Positions 16,845-27,400 of a stretch of DNA of 64,000 bases are shown here, piece after piece. The position numbers and the translations under genes are program-made. Within the stretch, counting starts at the first letter, position 1. Each line of letters opens with the position of its first letter. Under the pieces are notes generated by a model. That model had not been told where the DNA came from and made no database searches. It worked only from the letters and a program-made list of their open reading frames with translations. The stretch is from Bilifractor porci (lineage in GTDB: Bacteria; Bacillota; Clostridia; Lachnospirales; Lachnospiraceae): contig NZ_VUMV01000001.1 of NCBI RefSeq assembly GCF_009696005.1, forward strand, positions 434,001 through 498,000. The letters run 5' to 3'.

Positions 16845-17456
16845 TTACAGGATCCCCCTCAGCTTTTCCTCCATCAGACGCAGGGCCTTTCCCCTGTGGC
16901 TGATCCTGTTTTTTTCTTCCGGCGGCAGCTCTGCCGTGGTACAGCTCATATCCGGCAGCATAAAAATCGGATCATAGCCAAAGCCGTTGCTCCCCCGCTC
17001 CTCGTAACCGATTCTGCCCTCGATGGTTCCGCGGACAGTCAGACAGGTTCTGTCCGGAAGAACGGCGGCAACTGCACAGACAAACCGTGCGGTTCTTTTT
17101 TCCACCGGAACCCCCTCCAGCCGACGGATCAGCTCCGCGTTTTTAATATGATAGGAGATATCCTCTCCCATATAGCGGGCAGAATAAATACCGGGTTCCC
17201 CGTTCAGGGCATCAATCTCCAGTCCCGAATCATCGGCCAGTACAATCGCCTCTTTGTCCTTTTCCGGAAGCAGATCGGCCACCGCCTTCGCTTTAATTAC
17301 GGCATTTTCCTCAAAGGTCGTTCCATCCTCCTCGATGTCCGCCTTGATTCCGGCTTCCTTCATGGAAAGAATCTCCATCGGAAGATTCCCCATAATCTCC
17401 CGGATTTCCCTCATTTTATTCTGATTGCCCGTGGCAAATATGATTTTTTTAATCAT
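16845..17456 (-). CDS. rdgB: XTP/dITP diphosphatase (HAM1/RdgB)
   Basis: Hydrolyses non-canonical purine nucleoside triphosphates (XTP, ITP, dITP), keeping them out of DNA and RNA. The 203-residue protein has the family opening IIFATGNQNKMREI, the motif DDSGLEIDALNGEPGIYSAR, and GSNGFGYDPIF near the C-terminus with SHRGKAL. Its size is normal for the family. The start at 17456 has AAGGA upstream; a longer frame to 17516 adds 20 atypical residues. Gene order rlmL-rdgB-yfcE is typical of Clostridia. Confidence 0.93.
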   Translation of the reverse strand: MIKKIIFATGNQNKMREIREIMGNLPMEILSMKEAGIKADIEEDGTTFEENAVIKAKAVADLLPEKDKEAIVLADDSGLEIDALNGEPGIYSARYMGEDISYHIKNAELIRRLEGVPVEKRTARFVCAVAAVLPDRTCLTVRGTIEGRIGYEERGSNGFGYDPIFMLPDMSCTTAELPPEEKNRISHRGKALRLMEEKLRGIL

Positions 17457-17552
17457 TCCGGCTATTTTCCTTTCCGTATTCCAGTAACTGTCCCCGGACA
17501 GCCCTGTCCGAAGCATCCGGCCTGAACAGTCCCGATCATTACAACTCCCTGT

Positions 17553-18731
17553 TCACGCCTTCCTGTTATTTGCTGCCTCGCGGACAGCAGGACGTTTGGG
17601 CGGTTTCGGTCCCGGCCACTGATAAAAATAGGTTTTCATCATGCCGTTATAGATTTTCCGGTTTTTATCCGCTTTTCTTCCAATGTAACGTTCGGTGTCC
17701 GGCCATGCGGAGATTACATAAAGGGACCACGAATCCAGTCTTTCAAACCGTTCCCCCAGTGTGCGGTAGAGTTCCGGAAGATTCTCCTTTTCCTCCAGCC
17801 GCTCCCCGTAGGGAGGATTGGTGATGATGAAGCCGTATTTTCCGGAGTGGGAAAACTCCGATACCGGCCTGCGCTGGAAATGAATCAGATGATCCACACC
17901 CGCCCTTTCCGCATTTTCCCTGGCTGCGGCTATAACATCTGCGTCAATATCAAAGCCCTGGATATCCGTCTGCACACCAGGATCCAGCATGTCATCCGCC
18001 TCTTCCCTGGCATTCTTCCAACAGGTTCCGGGGATCAGGTTCGTCCACTGCTCCGCAAGAAATGTGCGGTTCCGTCCGGGCGCCATATGGGCAGCCATCA
18101 TAGCCGCCTCGATACAGAAGGTTCCGCTTCCACAAAACGGATCTGCCAGAATCCTACCTCCCTTCCAGGGCGTCAGCATGATAAGGGCAGACGCCAGCGT
18201 TTCTGTGATAGGCGCCTTCACCGTCGCCTTGCGGTAGCCTCTCTTATGCAGAGAAACACCGGTCGTATCCAGACAGACCGTGACCACATCCTTCATCAGC
18301 GTCACCCGGACCGGAAAATCCGCTCCGTCCTCCGGAAACCAGTCACAGTGATATTTCTCCTTCAGCCGCTCTACCATTGCCTTTTTCATTATCGACTGGA
18401 TATCCGAGGGACTGAACAGACGGCTTTTGATCGAATTTGCCTTTGCCACCCAGAATTTTCCGTTCTTCGGGATATACCTCTCCCATGGAATCGCCCTGGT
18501 GGCTTCAAACAGTTCATCAAAGGTGACCGCACGGAACTGCCCCACCCGGAGAAGAATTCTCTCCGTTGTCCGGAGAAAGAGATTGGAACAAGCTACCGCC
18601 TCCGCGTCTCCGGCAAAAGTTACCTTTCCGTCCTCCACATGGGTGACCTCGTAACCCAGGTCTGTAATCTCTCTCTTTGTCTGTGCTTCCAAGCCGAAAT
18701 GGCAGGGAGCGATTAAATCATATTTTTCCAT
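17553..18731 (-). CDS. THUMP-domain class I RNA methyltransferase (RlmL/YpsC type)
   Basis: A 392-residue protein expected to methylate N2 of a guanine in 23S rRNA. It has an N-terminal ferredoxin-like/THUMP region (residues about 1-155) and a Rossmann methyltransferase domain with DPFCGSGTFCIEAA (about 190-203) and the N2-guanine signature NPPYGERL (about 308-315). The Firmicute form matches only the N-terminal enzyme of the E. coli RlmKL fusion. ATG at 18731 has only a weak site (GTGGGAAC); the 58 codons open upstream are unlike the family. Confidence 0.88.
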   Translation of the reverse strand: MEKYDLIAPCHFGLEAQTKREITDLGYEVTHVEDGKVTFAGDAEAVACSNLFLRTTERILLRVGQFRAVTFDELFEATRAIPWERYIPKNGKFWVAKANSIKSRLFSPSDIQSIMKKAMVERLKEKYHCDWFPEDGADFPVRVTLMKDVVTVCLDTTGVSLHKRGYRKATVKAPITETLASALIMLTPWKGGRILADPFCGSGTFCIEAAMMAAHMAPGRNRTFLAEQWTNLIPGTCWKNAREEADDMLDPGVQTDIQGFDIDADVIAAARENAERAGVDHLIHFQRRPVSEFSHSGKYGFIITNPPYGERLEEKENLPELYRTLGERFERLDSWSLYVISAWPDTERYIGRKADKNRKIYNGMMKTYFYQWPGPKPPKRPAVREAANNRKA

Positions 18732-18990
18732 TCTGTTCCCACTAACTGACTGTGCTTCTAATGCATAACTCCGGACTAATACCATCATCTTATCCGTCCG
18801 GCTCTGAACTGTAAAGTCTTTCCCTTCACTTCTCCCTCTTCCGCTGCCCGCCTGCAGGCATCTTCGCCGAAAAAAAGACAGCGACAGCCAGATGGCAGAA
18901 AACAATTCTGTAAAGGCGCCAAGGCGGAAGGATGGCGGAAAAAATCCCGGCTAAAACCCGAAAACCTCGTAGCTGTCCGCCTCTCAAGAG

Positions 18991-19061
18991 AAATGCCCCG
19001 GTAGGAGAGCTACCGAGGCATTTCGAGGGGAGTATAAATAATTAATAAGGGGTTATTAATT
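18991..19061. other. two strong palindromes in the rlmL upstream region
   Basis: A 16-bp stem (AAATGCC-CGGTAG / CTACCG-GGCATTT, 18991-19023) is followed after 16 bases by AATTAATAA-GGGG-TTATTAATT (19040-19061). Neither carries a clear T-run on the minus strand. They may form a leader RNA of the rlmL-rdgB transcript or an independent small RNA. The stretch 19062-19280 is AT-rich with no gene. Confidence 0.45.
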
Positions 19062-19280
19062 GTAAAAAAAATTTTTTGAAGGGTAAATTCTTTTTACAAA
19101 GGTGATAATAGCATACCGCAAGATAAAATGCAAGAAAAAATCCGTTAAAAGTGGAGGATTGTGACCATTTTTAAGGGTTTTTCAGACCTTAAGTGGAATT
19201 TTCTACAATTCTATGCGGCTATTTTTGTCAGGTTTTTATGTTTTGCGCAAAACTATATGCACTGACCCGGAAGCGCGAAA

Positions 19281-19318
19281 GTGCCGGAACTCCCTGCAGA
19301 AGCAGAAAATCCCGGCAC
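19281..19318 (-). terminator. terminator-like hairpin at the end of the pilus operon
   Basis: GTGCCGG and CCGGCAC form the stem about 50 bases beyond the last gene of the pilus operon. The following minus-strand bases (TTTCGCGC) give only a short T-run, so termination may be partial. Confidence 0.5.
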
Positions 19319-19369
19319 TCAGACACGGCTGAACGGTTATGTACTTTTGCTTAAAAATGTTTTCAAGTC

Positions 19370-19978
19370 TCAGATAGTCTTCTCCGTGCGGAAATATCTT
19401 CTGTAATAATCATACAGAATCTCCTCCAGCGGGATTGTCTGATAGGAAGCAGGTTTTCCGTCTCCGTTTTCTTTTAGAAAGACCGCATTGCCTGTGTCTG
19501 TCCAGAAAATGTTCTTATAAGCCGGGGACTGCGTCACCTTGGCACCCTGCATCAGCTTTTTTACAAGCTTCTTTCTGTCGGTTTTCCTGTCCTCGTCTAC
19601 AGAAAACCCGATTTCCTTCCATCCGGCGTCTTTCCGCTTTTCTTCTGCTGCTTCCTCCTGCTCACCCCTGCCGGACTGCCCGTGAATGCTGTCCGCCTCC
19701 TGCGCTTCTTTTCCGTGGTCTGTACGCTTCTGTTCCAGTTCTTTCATATTATACAGATACTGATCTGCGGCTGCCTGTGCCTGCTCAAATACTTTGTTCA
19801 GCTTCAGCGCCGCCTCCGCGATCGAACCGGACTCCGCAATCTTAATATTTTTATCCGCTAACTGCTGACGGGTTTCCTCCAGCTTCTGTTCCAGCTCTTC
19901 CTTTTCTTTTACCACATCATACAGCATATCCAGCAGCTGTGCCCTGTTCAGCCGCCTTAATGTATTATCCTTCTGCAT
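19370..19978 (-). CDS. coiled-coil protein of the pilus operon
   Basis: A 202-residue soluble protein of unknown function and the last gene of the pilus operon. Residues about 10-95 are predicted coiled coil (VVKEKEELEQKLEETRQQLADK), residues about 95-130 are a charged linker, and the C-terminal 65 residues form a small globular part rich in Tyr and Lys. No signal peptide. The start at 19978 follows GGGAGAGAC and overlaps the sortase end by 14 bases, so the two are translationally coupled. Similar proteins sit beside sortases in other Clostridia; a regulatory or assembly role is speculation. Confidence 0.65.
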   Translation of the reverse strand: MQKDNTLRRLNRAQLLDMLYDVVKEKEELEQKLEETRQQLADKNIKIAESGSIAEAALKLNKVFEQAQAAADQYLYNMKELEQKRTDHGKEAQEADSIHGQSGRGEQEEAAEEKRKDAGWKEIGFSVDEDRKTDRKKLVKKLMQGAKVTQSPAYKNIFWTDTGNAVFLKENGDGKPASYQTIPLEEILYDYYRRYFRTEKTI

Positions 19979-20648
19979 TGTCTCTCCCGTCTGTCCGCAC
20001 ACAGCGTATGGTATATCTGGACTGCCCTCCGATGGTGCAGGTAAACAGCGTAAGATCCCAGTCCTTACTGTCCTGCGTCATTTCGCGGATGGAAGTCGGA
20101 TTCAGGATTTCAATATCTGATATTTCATATGGATAAAGAATTCCCTCTGCGTCTATAAAATTTATTTCCGTGCCGATTTTCTGCCAGCGAAGCGGACTGA
20201 AATGCCTGGCATAGTTATGTCCGGCAATGACCATGTCATTTTTATACACAGAACCGGAATACCGGCAGGGAGCTGTTTTCAGCCTGGTGTAATCCCACTC
20301 CTCCATCACCGGAAGCTTCAGATGGATGGAAGGACACTCCAGATAGCCGATATAGCGATAGCCGTCAATCTCAATCGTCGGCATCTCCCGGTTCTCGGAC
20401 GCAGCATCCTCTCCGCCGGAAGAAGCCCTATTTTCTTCCGCGTCCGAACCGGCCGGAGCCGGCTCCGGAATTTGTTCTTCCAGAGCAGCAATCACCTCCG
20501 CCGAACGTTCTCCCGCCAAACGGGATTCCCAGTTATTATACAGCACAAGAAGAAGGGCTGCCACTAAAAGCAGCAGCCCCGCGAAAGACCAGATCTTCCA
20601 GCCTTTTCTGTTTATTTTCGTTCTTTTTTCCGATTTTCGAGCATTCAA
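19965..20648 (-). CDS. second sortase of the pilus operon
   Basis: A 227-residue sortase with one N-terminal membrane helix (residues about 19-40). The catalytic triad is visible: His in VIAGHNYARHF, Cys in TLFTCTIGG and Arg in YTIRCVR. It lacks the C-terminal membrane helix and lid of class C enzymes, so it may anchor the finished pilus to the wall or process one subunit. It overlaps the minor pilin gene by four bases. Exact class (B- or D-like) is not assigned. Confidence 0.85.
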   Translation of the reverse strand: MNARKSEKRTKINRKGWKIWSFAGLLLLVAALLLVLYNNWESRLAGERSAEVIAALEEQIPEPAPAGSDAEENRASSGGEDAASENREMPTIEIDGYRYIGYLECPSIHLKLPVMEEWDYTRLKTAPCRYSGSVYKNDMVIAGHNYARHFSPLRWQKIGTEINFIDAEGILYPYEISDIEILNPTSIREMTQDSKDWDLTLFTCTIGGQSRYTIRCVRTDGRDNAEG

Positions 20649-21610
20649 TGCCTGTCCCCTGTCTTCTTCTCATTTCCGGTCTTTTTCCAGAACCCGACCA
20701 GCAGGCACAGCAGTCCGGCAGCCACCAGAACAGGAACCGGCCACCAGAGCTGTCCTGTCTGCGGAAGTTTCCCGGATGCAACCGCCGTCAGCGTATTTTT
20801 CCCGGAAGGCCTGGTGTTTGTAATGATGGTTTTTGCCCTTCCGCGGATAACGGTCTGCGTATAACCCTGCGGAACCTTGTTCTCTATTGCCTTATATATA
20901 TAGCCGGAAGGGAGATTCTTCCAGGTATAAGTCCAGTTGTTGTTTTTGTCCAGAACACGGGTATCGTAAACCGTACTTCCGGAAGCATCCTGCTGAATCA
21001 GGCTGACCTCCACACTGTCCGGCCTGCCGGCACCGGTTTCGTCTTTCCATACTTTATAGACACTGTACTGGGTATTTTCCGGCACAGCAGCCGGCGGTTT
21101 TACCTCACTGTCCAGATCACGCATCTTTGTCCCGTTGTCCGTGTACGGAAGATAGGCGACCACCGGAGAAAACTCCAGCAGCTTCCCGTCCCGGCTGATC
21201 AGGGAGCCGACCGCCAGATATAATCCATCCTGCAGTCCCGTCCACTGGCAGGTTCCATCTGTTATTTTCATGGTGGAAACCGGCTGCGGATGATTCTTTT
21301 CAATATAAGCAGATAACACAGCGCCTAAATTCGCCAGTCCGTCTGTGGTAAGGTCGTTTACCTCTGTCCCCGCGGCAGCAAAATCCTTAGTAAGAACAAA
21401 GGTTCCGTCGTCCTGCTTATCCGCTGCTTTATACAGGGTAAAGGCCGCCCCCTCTTCTTCCGATTTCAGCCGGATGCTGTTCTGTCCTGCTTCTTCCGCC
21501 TCCACAGGTTTTCCGGAAAAGAGCAGCGCCGCCGTGCACAGAAAGGCCAGCAGCAGAGTCAGCACTCTTTCCGACATTTTTTTCCTTTGTACGGTTCCCA
21601 TTTTTTTCAT
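20645..21610 (-). CDS. LPQTG minor pilin
   Basis: A 321-residue exported subunit. It has a signal peptide (VLTLLLAFLCTAALLFSG, about 15-32), a beta-rich N-terminal domain, a Cna-B domain (YSVYKVWKDETG to about 265) and a sorting signal LPQTG near residue 284 followed by a membrane helix and KKTG tail. Likely a base or accessory pilin. The start at 21610 follows AGGTGAT with six bases spacing; an upstream ATG at 21643 is closer to GGAGA but badly spaced. It lies between the two sortase genes. Confidence 0.85.
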   Translation of the reverse strand: MKKMGTVQRKKMSERVLTLLLAFLCTAALLFSGKPVEAEEAGQNSIRLKSEEEGAAFTLYKAADKQDDGTFVLTKDFAAAGTEVNDLTTDGLANLGAVLSAYIEKNHPQPVSTMKITDGTCQWTGLQDGLYLAVGSLISRDGKLLEFSPVVAYLPYTDNGTKMRDLDSEVKPPAAVPENTQYSVYKVWKDETGAGRPDSVEVSLIQQDASGSTVYDTRVLDKNNNWTYTWKNLPSGYIYKAIENKVPQGYTQTVIRGRAKTIITNTRPSGKNTLTAVASGKLPQTGQLWWPVPVLVAAGLLCLLVGFWKKTGNEKKTGDRH

Positions 21611-21617
21611 GTGCAGA

Positions 21618-22493
21618 TCACCTGTTTTTTCCTTTCTGAACATGTTCTCCGGTGAAACGCGCTGCGCTTTCCGGGCGATTCTTTTTTGACCGGGTGCTGA
21701 GAAAGAGCCAGAGCATCAGAATCAGAAGAATGACCGCGGCAATCGCCGGAGCCACCATCAACGGACTGATCTGAACCGCATCCGCCACAATATGTACATC
21801 ATCTGAGGCATTTGCAATCCGGTGCCCCCGTACCAGAAGCCTGTGCGTATTCACGCCGTAAGGCGTGCAGGTTACCAGCGTGCAGTAATCCTGTCCCTCC
21901 TGGATAGCAAGATCCTGCAGCTCGTCGGGAAGGACGGTGCGAATCTGATCCACCTCGTAGGTCAGCGTCTCATCCAGCACATTCAGCGTAAAGGTATCTC
22001 CCTCCCGAAGCTGGTCAATATCCGTAAAAAGCCTGGCCGACGGAAGTCCCCGGTGCCCGGAGATGACCGTATGCGTATTCGGCCCGCCCACCGGAAGCGA
22101 GCTTCCAGGGATATGACCCACGGCGACCTCCAGAACCGCTTCGTCTGTGCCGTGATAAATAGGAAGCTGGACGTTGATTTTCGGTATGTCAACGTAACCC
22201 ATGATTCCATCTTCCGTGATATTCAGGAGGCTGTTGTATTCTTTTTCTTCTTCCTCTGTCAGATTATGCAGACCTTCGCCCGACTGGTACAGTCTTTGAT
22301 TGTAAGCCTCCGCTTCTTCCCGAAGCTTCTGGTTTTCCTCCGCCGAATGATCTGCAACACTCTCCACATATCCGGCAACCGCGTATGTCTGATGGAGACT
22401 GTTCCACCAGTCACTGACGGTCGGGTACAGCAATAAGGACAGACCTGCAAAAAAAGCAGCCACCAGCAGAATTGTTGTTAATTTTTTCTTCAT
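21618..22493 (-). CDS. srtC: class C (pilus-polymerising) sortase
   Basis: A 291-residue transpeptidase that joins pilin subunits through a lysine in the pilin motif. It has N-terminal (residues 7-24) and C-terminal (about 240-265) membrane helices, as class C sortases do. The active site is seen as His in SGHRGLPSARLF, Cys in TLVTCTPYG and Arg in HRLLVRGHR. A lid motif is not obvious. The reading frame overlaps an alternative pilin start at 21643. It directly follows the backbone pilin, as is usual. Confidence 0.92.
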   Translation of the reverse strand: MKKKLTTILLVAAFFAGLSLLLYPTVSDWWNSLHQTYAVAGYVESVADHSAEENQKLREEAEAYNQRLYQSGEGLHNLTEEEEKEYNSLLNITEDGIMGYVDIPKINVQLPIYHGTDEAVLEVAVGHIPGSSLPVGGPNTHTVISGHRGLPSARLFTDIDQLREGDTFTLNVLDETLTYEVDQIRTVLPDELQDLAIQEGQDYCTLVTCTPYGVNTHRLLVRGHRIANASDDVHIVADAVQISPLMVAPAIAAVILLILMLWLFLSTRSKKNRPESAARFTGEHVQKGKNR

Positions 22494-22592
22494 GTTCTCT
22501 GCAGGTTTCTCCTTGCTGCTGCGTCATGGAATTTCCGGGCAGGTGCACTCCGCTTCCTGTTTCTTTCGATTACTTCTGAAAATGCCTGCCAC

Positions 22593-22609
22593 CCGGAAAC
22601 GGCTTCCGG
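22593..22609 (-). promoter_or_regulatory. stem-loop between backbone pilin and sortase genes
   Basis: CCGGAA and TTCCGG form a short stem in the 157-base gap after the backbone pilin stop. It has no T-run. It may protect the pilin mRNA 3' end or reduce readthrough so that sortase is made at lower level than pilin. Confidence 0.35.
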
Positions 22610-22650
22610 AGAGGACGCATGTCCCCTCCGTCCGCCTGATTCCAAAAGAA

Positions 22651-24273
22651 TTAAGATTTCTTATTCATTCTCCGTCTTGTAATCAGAAGCACACCTGCGC
22701 CGATCACCAGGACAGAACCGATCACATAGAAAATCGTCGTGCCGATACCACCGGTGGTAGGAAGAGAAGAGCCCTTCTGGTCGATGATGTCGGTGGAAAT
22801 TTTCCCGGAGGTAGCATCTTCAGTTATATCATCTGAACTTTGTCCTGTCTTTGAAGCCATTATACTTGTAAGTTTCGGAGGCATCCCATCTTCTTTCTCA
22901 GTCTCTATCTGAAACTCAAACGCATTATCATAGGATTTTTCACCAAAATTAACGCTTCCCTCCATCCTGTTATAGCCATTTGGCGCTTCTGTCTCCTGTA
23001 AAATATATGTACCATCATCCAGCCCTTTTGCCGTGTACGTCTTATCGTCTATCCCTGCTGCTATAGAAATTTCTTTCACATTTCCATCTGACAGTTCCTT
23101 ATAAAGCTTAAAGTTTGCTTCATTTGTCTTGTTTTCATCACTATTGTTGTCTTTGAATTTGTTCACGTCTAATTCATAAGTAAATACAATATTTGTATCG
23201 TCCGGCGTTTTTCCCTTCTCCCCGCTGCCGCCCTGGTTCGGATTGTTGGAATACTGAAGATTCACAGTGTTAGGATTGCCTGTAGCACCAATTATGGCTT
23301 TCTCATTCAACTTCGCATTATAATACACCACAATTTTATCACTTGAATTTTTTGTGATGTTCTTCATATCCTTATCCGATTTCAGCGCCACTGTAAGAGT
23401 CTGCCCACTGACAGTTATGTCAAAATTTTCTGTAATATCCATACTCTGGATCTGATTAGCGCTATCATTAGATTCCAAGCGAACCGTGACCAGATCCCTG
23501 GTCGGTGGTGTTAATCCCTCAGAAAATGTATCCGTAATGGTATATGTCTTATATGTCTTATAATCGCCATAATTTGACGGAAGTGTTCCGGTAATCCGGT
23601 AAGGAATCGAATCTCCTATATCATAATCTGCGGCATCTTTCCACGCACCCTTATCAACCTGCAACGGATCGGTTACCGCTGCTTCGATGGAATTATTGGC
23701 ATCCGCCACTTTCTTTTCAATCTCCGGCACCTGTATTTTGGTTTTAGATTCAATCTTTCCGCCAACCACCTGTATGATATAAGATGTAGAAGCTCCGTTA
23801 ACCTGGTTGTTTTTTTCAGGATCATAATTCTGCGATTTAGCTTTATCTATTACCAAATAATATCCTGCAGCCAGATTCTCAAAGGTATAAGTACCAGATG
23901 AAGCAACAACCTTCGATGTAGTCGGTGTGGTAAGGTAACCTTTATCTATCAGCTCATCCGCAAAAGCTTTTGCATCCGCCTCATTCACCAACGATTTTGC
24001 CTTATCTGCGGCCTCATAAGCTGCCTGACCTTTAGTCGTAACTCCACTTCCCCACTCAATATTACCAAGGGTTCCGTCACCATACGTTCCTGTAAAGATC
24101 TGATACAGCTCAAAGGTATGCTCCGTAGCACCTGTATTGGTTATGGTTAATGAGTTTCCGGTAGTTGTTGATGCAGTATCTTCCGCCCGGACTGCTGTTC
24201 CTGTGCCAAGAAGTGTGACCAGCGCCAGTGCCAGTGCCAGAAGCACTCCCGCAGCTTTTTTCAGTTTCTTCAT
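22651..24273 (-). CDS. backbone pilin, LPTTG-anchored, isopeptide-forming
   Basis: The 540-residue major shaft subunit. It has a signal peptide (residues 1-30, ALALALVTLLGTGTAVRAED), an N-terminal domain (to about 190) with a pilin-type lysine region near KIQVPEIEKKV, and a fimbrial isopeptide-forming D2 domain (about 195-350). A SpaA/Cna-B-like domain follows (about 370-470) with the E-box-like TYILQETEAPNGY. LPTTG near residue 510 leads into a membrane helix and RRRMNKK tail. This is the FctA/SpaH/EbpB-type plan. AAAAGGAGAAG precedes the start. The codon use matches its neighbours. Confidence 0.92.
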   Translation of the reverse strand: MKKLKKAAGVLLALALALVTLLGTGTAVRAEDTASTTTGNSLTITNTGATEHTFELYQIFTGTYGDGTLGNIEWGSGVTTKGQAAYEAADKAKSLVNEADAKAFADELIDKGYLTTPTTSKVVASSGTYTFENLAAGYYLVIDKAKSQNYDPEKNNQVNGASTSYIIQVVGGKIESKTKIQVPEIEKKVADANNSIEAAVTDPLQVDKGAWKDAADYDIGDSIPYRITGTLPSNYGDYKTYKTYTITDTFSEGLTPPTRDLVTVRLESNDSANQIQSMDITENFDITVSGQTLTVALKSDKDMKNITKNSSDKIVVYYNAKLNEKAIIGATGNPNTVNLQYSNNPNQGGSGEKGKTPDDTNIVFTYELDVNKFKDNNSDENKTNEANFKLYKELSDGNVKEISIAAGIDDKTYTAKGLDDGTYILQETEAPNGYNRMEGSVNFGEKSYDNAFEFQIETEKEDGMPPKLTSIMASKTGQSSDDITEDATSGKISTDIIDQKGSSLPTTGGIGTTIFYVIGSVLVIGAGVLLITRRRMNKKS

Positions 24274-24457
24274 AGACTTCTCCTTTTCATTTTGAATGAC
24301 TATGTTATTTAACGACTGTTCCTTTAAATTCTTAGATTCCAGTAATAATTTCCGGTTCTCCAGGGGTTTCTGACAACATGAAGCAATGCTTCCCTCCCTT
24401 CCTGTTCAGACCGCATCCGGAGAAACGTTTATGCACCATGAATAAGCAACTCTTCCT

Positions 24458-27400
24458 TTAGCCGCCTCTCCTGCGCCGTTTCCTGGTCAGGAAACCAAGG
24501 GCAGATACCGACAGCAGCGCCAGTCCGGGACCCGCAAAGCGGAAGGTTCCGCCGCCTCCGGTTGACGGCAGGACGTAGCCGTTGGTTTTGTCCTTTTTAT
24601 TGGTGACTGTGATCACTCCCGTCTGAATTCCTGTCGTGTTGTTTTCGGAATAGGTGGTGGTGAATCCGCTGACCGGATCTTCCTTTATGTAATAGTAGTA
24701 GATATTGCCGTTGCCGTCTGATTCCGGAATTTTGACAGTATTACCGTCTGCATCCATTGTGGTTCCATCCCAGACATATTGCCAGTTGTTGGAACTACTC
24801 AGCGTCTGTGTGTCCAGCAGCTTCTCTTCAGCCCTTACGAAAGTGGTCGGCTTTGTATAATCAAACTGCACCGTTTTCATATTTAGCTCATAATCTGCCA
24901 GCACATTGATTGTCTGGTCACTGCTGACAGTTCCAAGATCAATCGGGTAATAATTCATTCCTACAGAACTGTCCCACTGTCTTGTCAACTGGTGTCCATC
25001 GTAATACAGCCACACTCCGTTGTAATAAATCTTCATGGAAACAATAGTGCCAGGTTCCGCTTCCACCTGATACGTCCCCGTCCGGCTGCTGCTGTCGGAA
25101 ACAACTACCGTCACTTTACAGGAGTTATAGCTTCCCGATGCGCGATACAGATGTACCACAGCCGTTTTGCCCGGATCAGTAAGATCGGTATTATCTGCAT
25201 TCAGCCATACCTTCTGGACACGGATCGCCCTGTACTCGTTTGGAACATACATGACACCGCCGGAATTCTGGAAGAATGTAACTTCACTCATTGGAACCTT
25301 GGCACCATTTTCAAAGGTATTATATCCTCCCATATCATTATACGTGGTATCCTTGGTTGCGGCCTTTCCGTCACTGCTCTTTTCCGGCATCACCACAAAA
25401 TACCTGACAACATCCGGGTCATCCGTTCCATTGCGATAGCCTTCCAGCGCCTCCGTCTCCTTCAGACGGTAGATTGTGCTGAGATCCAGGTCCCCTTCTC
25501 CAATATCAAATACAATCGTTCCGCTGTTGCCTACTGTCAGCTCAGAATTTTTCACCTTCCATTCCTTTGCGCTGCTGTTCCAGTAATCCAGCTTGAATTT
25601 TGTACCAGGCAGTATTTTTTTGTAATCATTGCTGTCAACCTTATAGATCACTACTTTCCTCGTTGTAACAGTTGCGGAGGAAGAAGTTTCTCTTAACGCG
25701 GTCTTATTTTCCGAATCCCAAGTACCTTTTAAGGTTGCTGTATTATCCAGCTGGAATTTATCAGTAAAATCCCCGTCCAGGACATATTCATATTCTAGAA
25801 CCGCTCCCACCTTATCCGGAAGAACCAGAGTCATCTTTAAGGAAGTCTGATCATACATAATCTTGTAACGGTTCGGATCAATCAGACTTCCCTTGTGATC
25901 TTCCGCAGTTCCATCATAGAAGTACAATTTTACTTTATTCAAATCCAAAGCCGGATGGAATGCCGCTGCATTCGATGAAAGAAAATCTACCAGCGTAAGA
26001 TTGTCCGAATTCGGATCCAGATCCTCCGCAGCCGGATTAATCGCAATATCGTACCGGATCGTCCCGCTGGGTTCTGAGCCACTGACGGGATTTCCATCCG
26101 TACCGATCTCCAACGGCTTTCCTTTTTTGTCCAACTGCACTCCCTGCTTATCCAGCTTCTTTACCTGCCTGGTCACCGTCGTATTTTGCGTAGATGTATG
26201 GTTTCCCCATGTCGCAGTATTGCCGTAAGTCTTGCCCGGAGCCGCTGCATTCTGCCAATGTAAATCATCCGCAACAGACGCCGAATAATAAACCGCCACC
26301 ATCGGATAGCCGCTGATGTATTTGTAATCACTGATTGTGATGGTCAAATCCGTAGAGCCATCAGTATTCTTCACCGCATGAAACGCAGGATTGGTTCCCT
26401 TTGAAAAAGTACATCCCGCATAGTTTGAATCATGTTGGTCATAGTCGTTCTTATAGAACTTTGCATACCCTGAACCTTCGACATAGCTCTCGCCCGCCGG
26501 AATGTGGTCTTTTATAGTGATGATTCCTTCATCACTTTCCTTTGTGTTCAGCATCAACCGATAGGTAAGGACGCCTTTTACGTCTTCATACGCAACCTGG
26601 ACATCACCGGAAGAGTACGTGATACCTTTCCCGGTATAAACCATTTTTTCAAATGTCTTAGGCTTTGTATGATCATGTGAAGCTTCTGATAAATGATCTC
26701 CTGTTACGCCCTTATTTTTGGCTGTCCATGTCACTCCCTCAGCGGCATCCTTCATATTCAGATAAGTGGGATAATTTTCCAGTGTTAATTTCTGAGCCAG
26801 CATGGAGATACCTTCTTTCGGCGTAACGGTAACCCGAAAACTCTTCACATGGCTTGCTGCATCCGTGCTTGTTATCACGTTTCCATTGGCATCATAATAG
26901 GTCACTGTTATAGAAACCTTATCCGTATATCCGCTCTCTTTCTCATAATAGGAATGCCAGTAAGTTTTTTCCCCTGCTCCTTTATATTCATACCAGGAGT
27001 AATTATCAACCATAAGTTTAAGATGTTCTGTGAGTGCAGCGTCTATTTCCGAAGCGATTCCATAATGGCTGTCCGCCCCCTGATCTTTGCCTTCAGAATT
27101 CACAGCATTTTCAATGGTATCTGTATAGGTAAACGTACCAAGTGCCGTGTCGGGAGTAGTTACCTCTGCATTCCATGTCAGCTTATACGGCTCACTTTCG
27201 GTCTGCGTCTCTGAGGAAAAGTGTTTCTTTACATCAAAGGTTCTGTGTTCCACCGGTACAACATCAGTATCTGTGACAGTGGTTTCATCCTTCTCCGTTA
27301 CCTTTGCCTTGTTGCTCACTTCACTATTATCCGCAGGTGCATCTGTCCAGTAGTCAATATAATATTTGTCCTTTTTCTGAGAATCCGTAAGATCCTCTGG

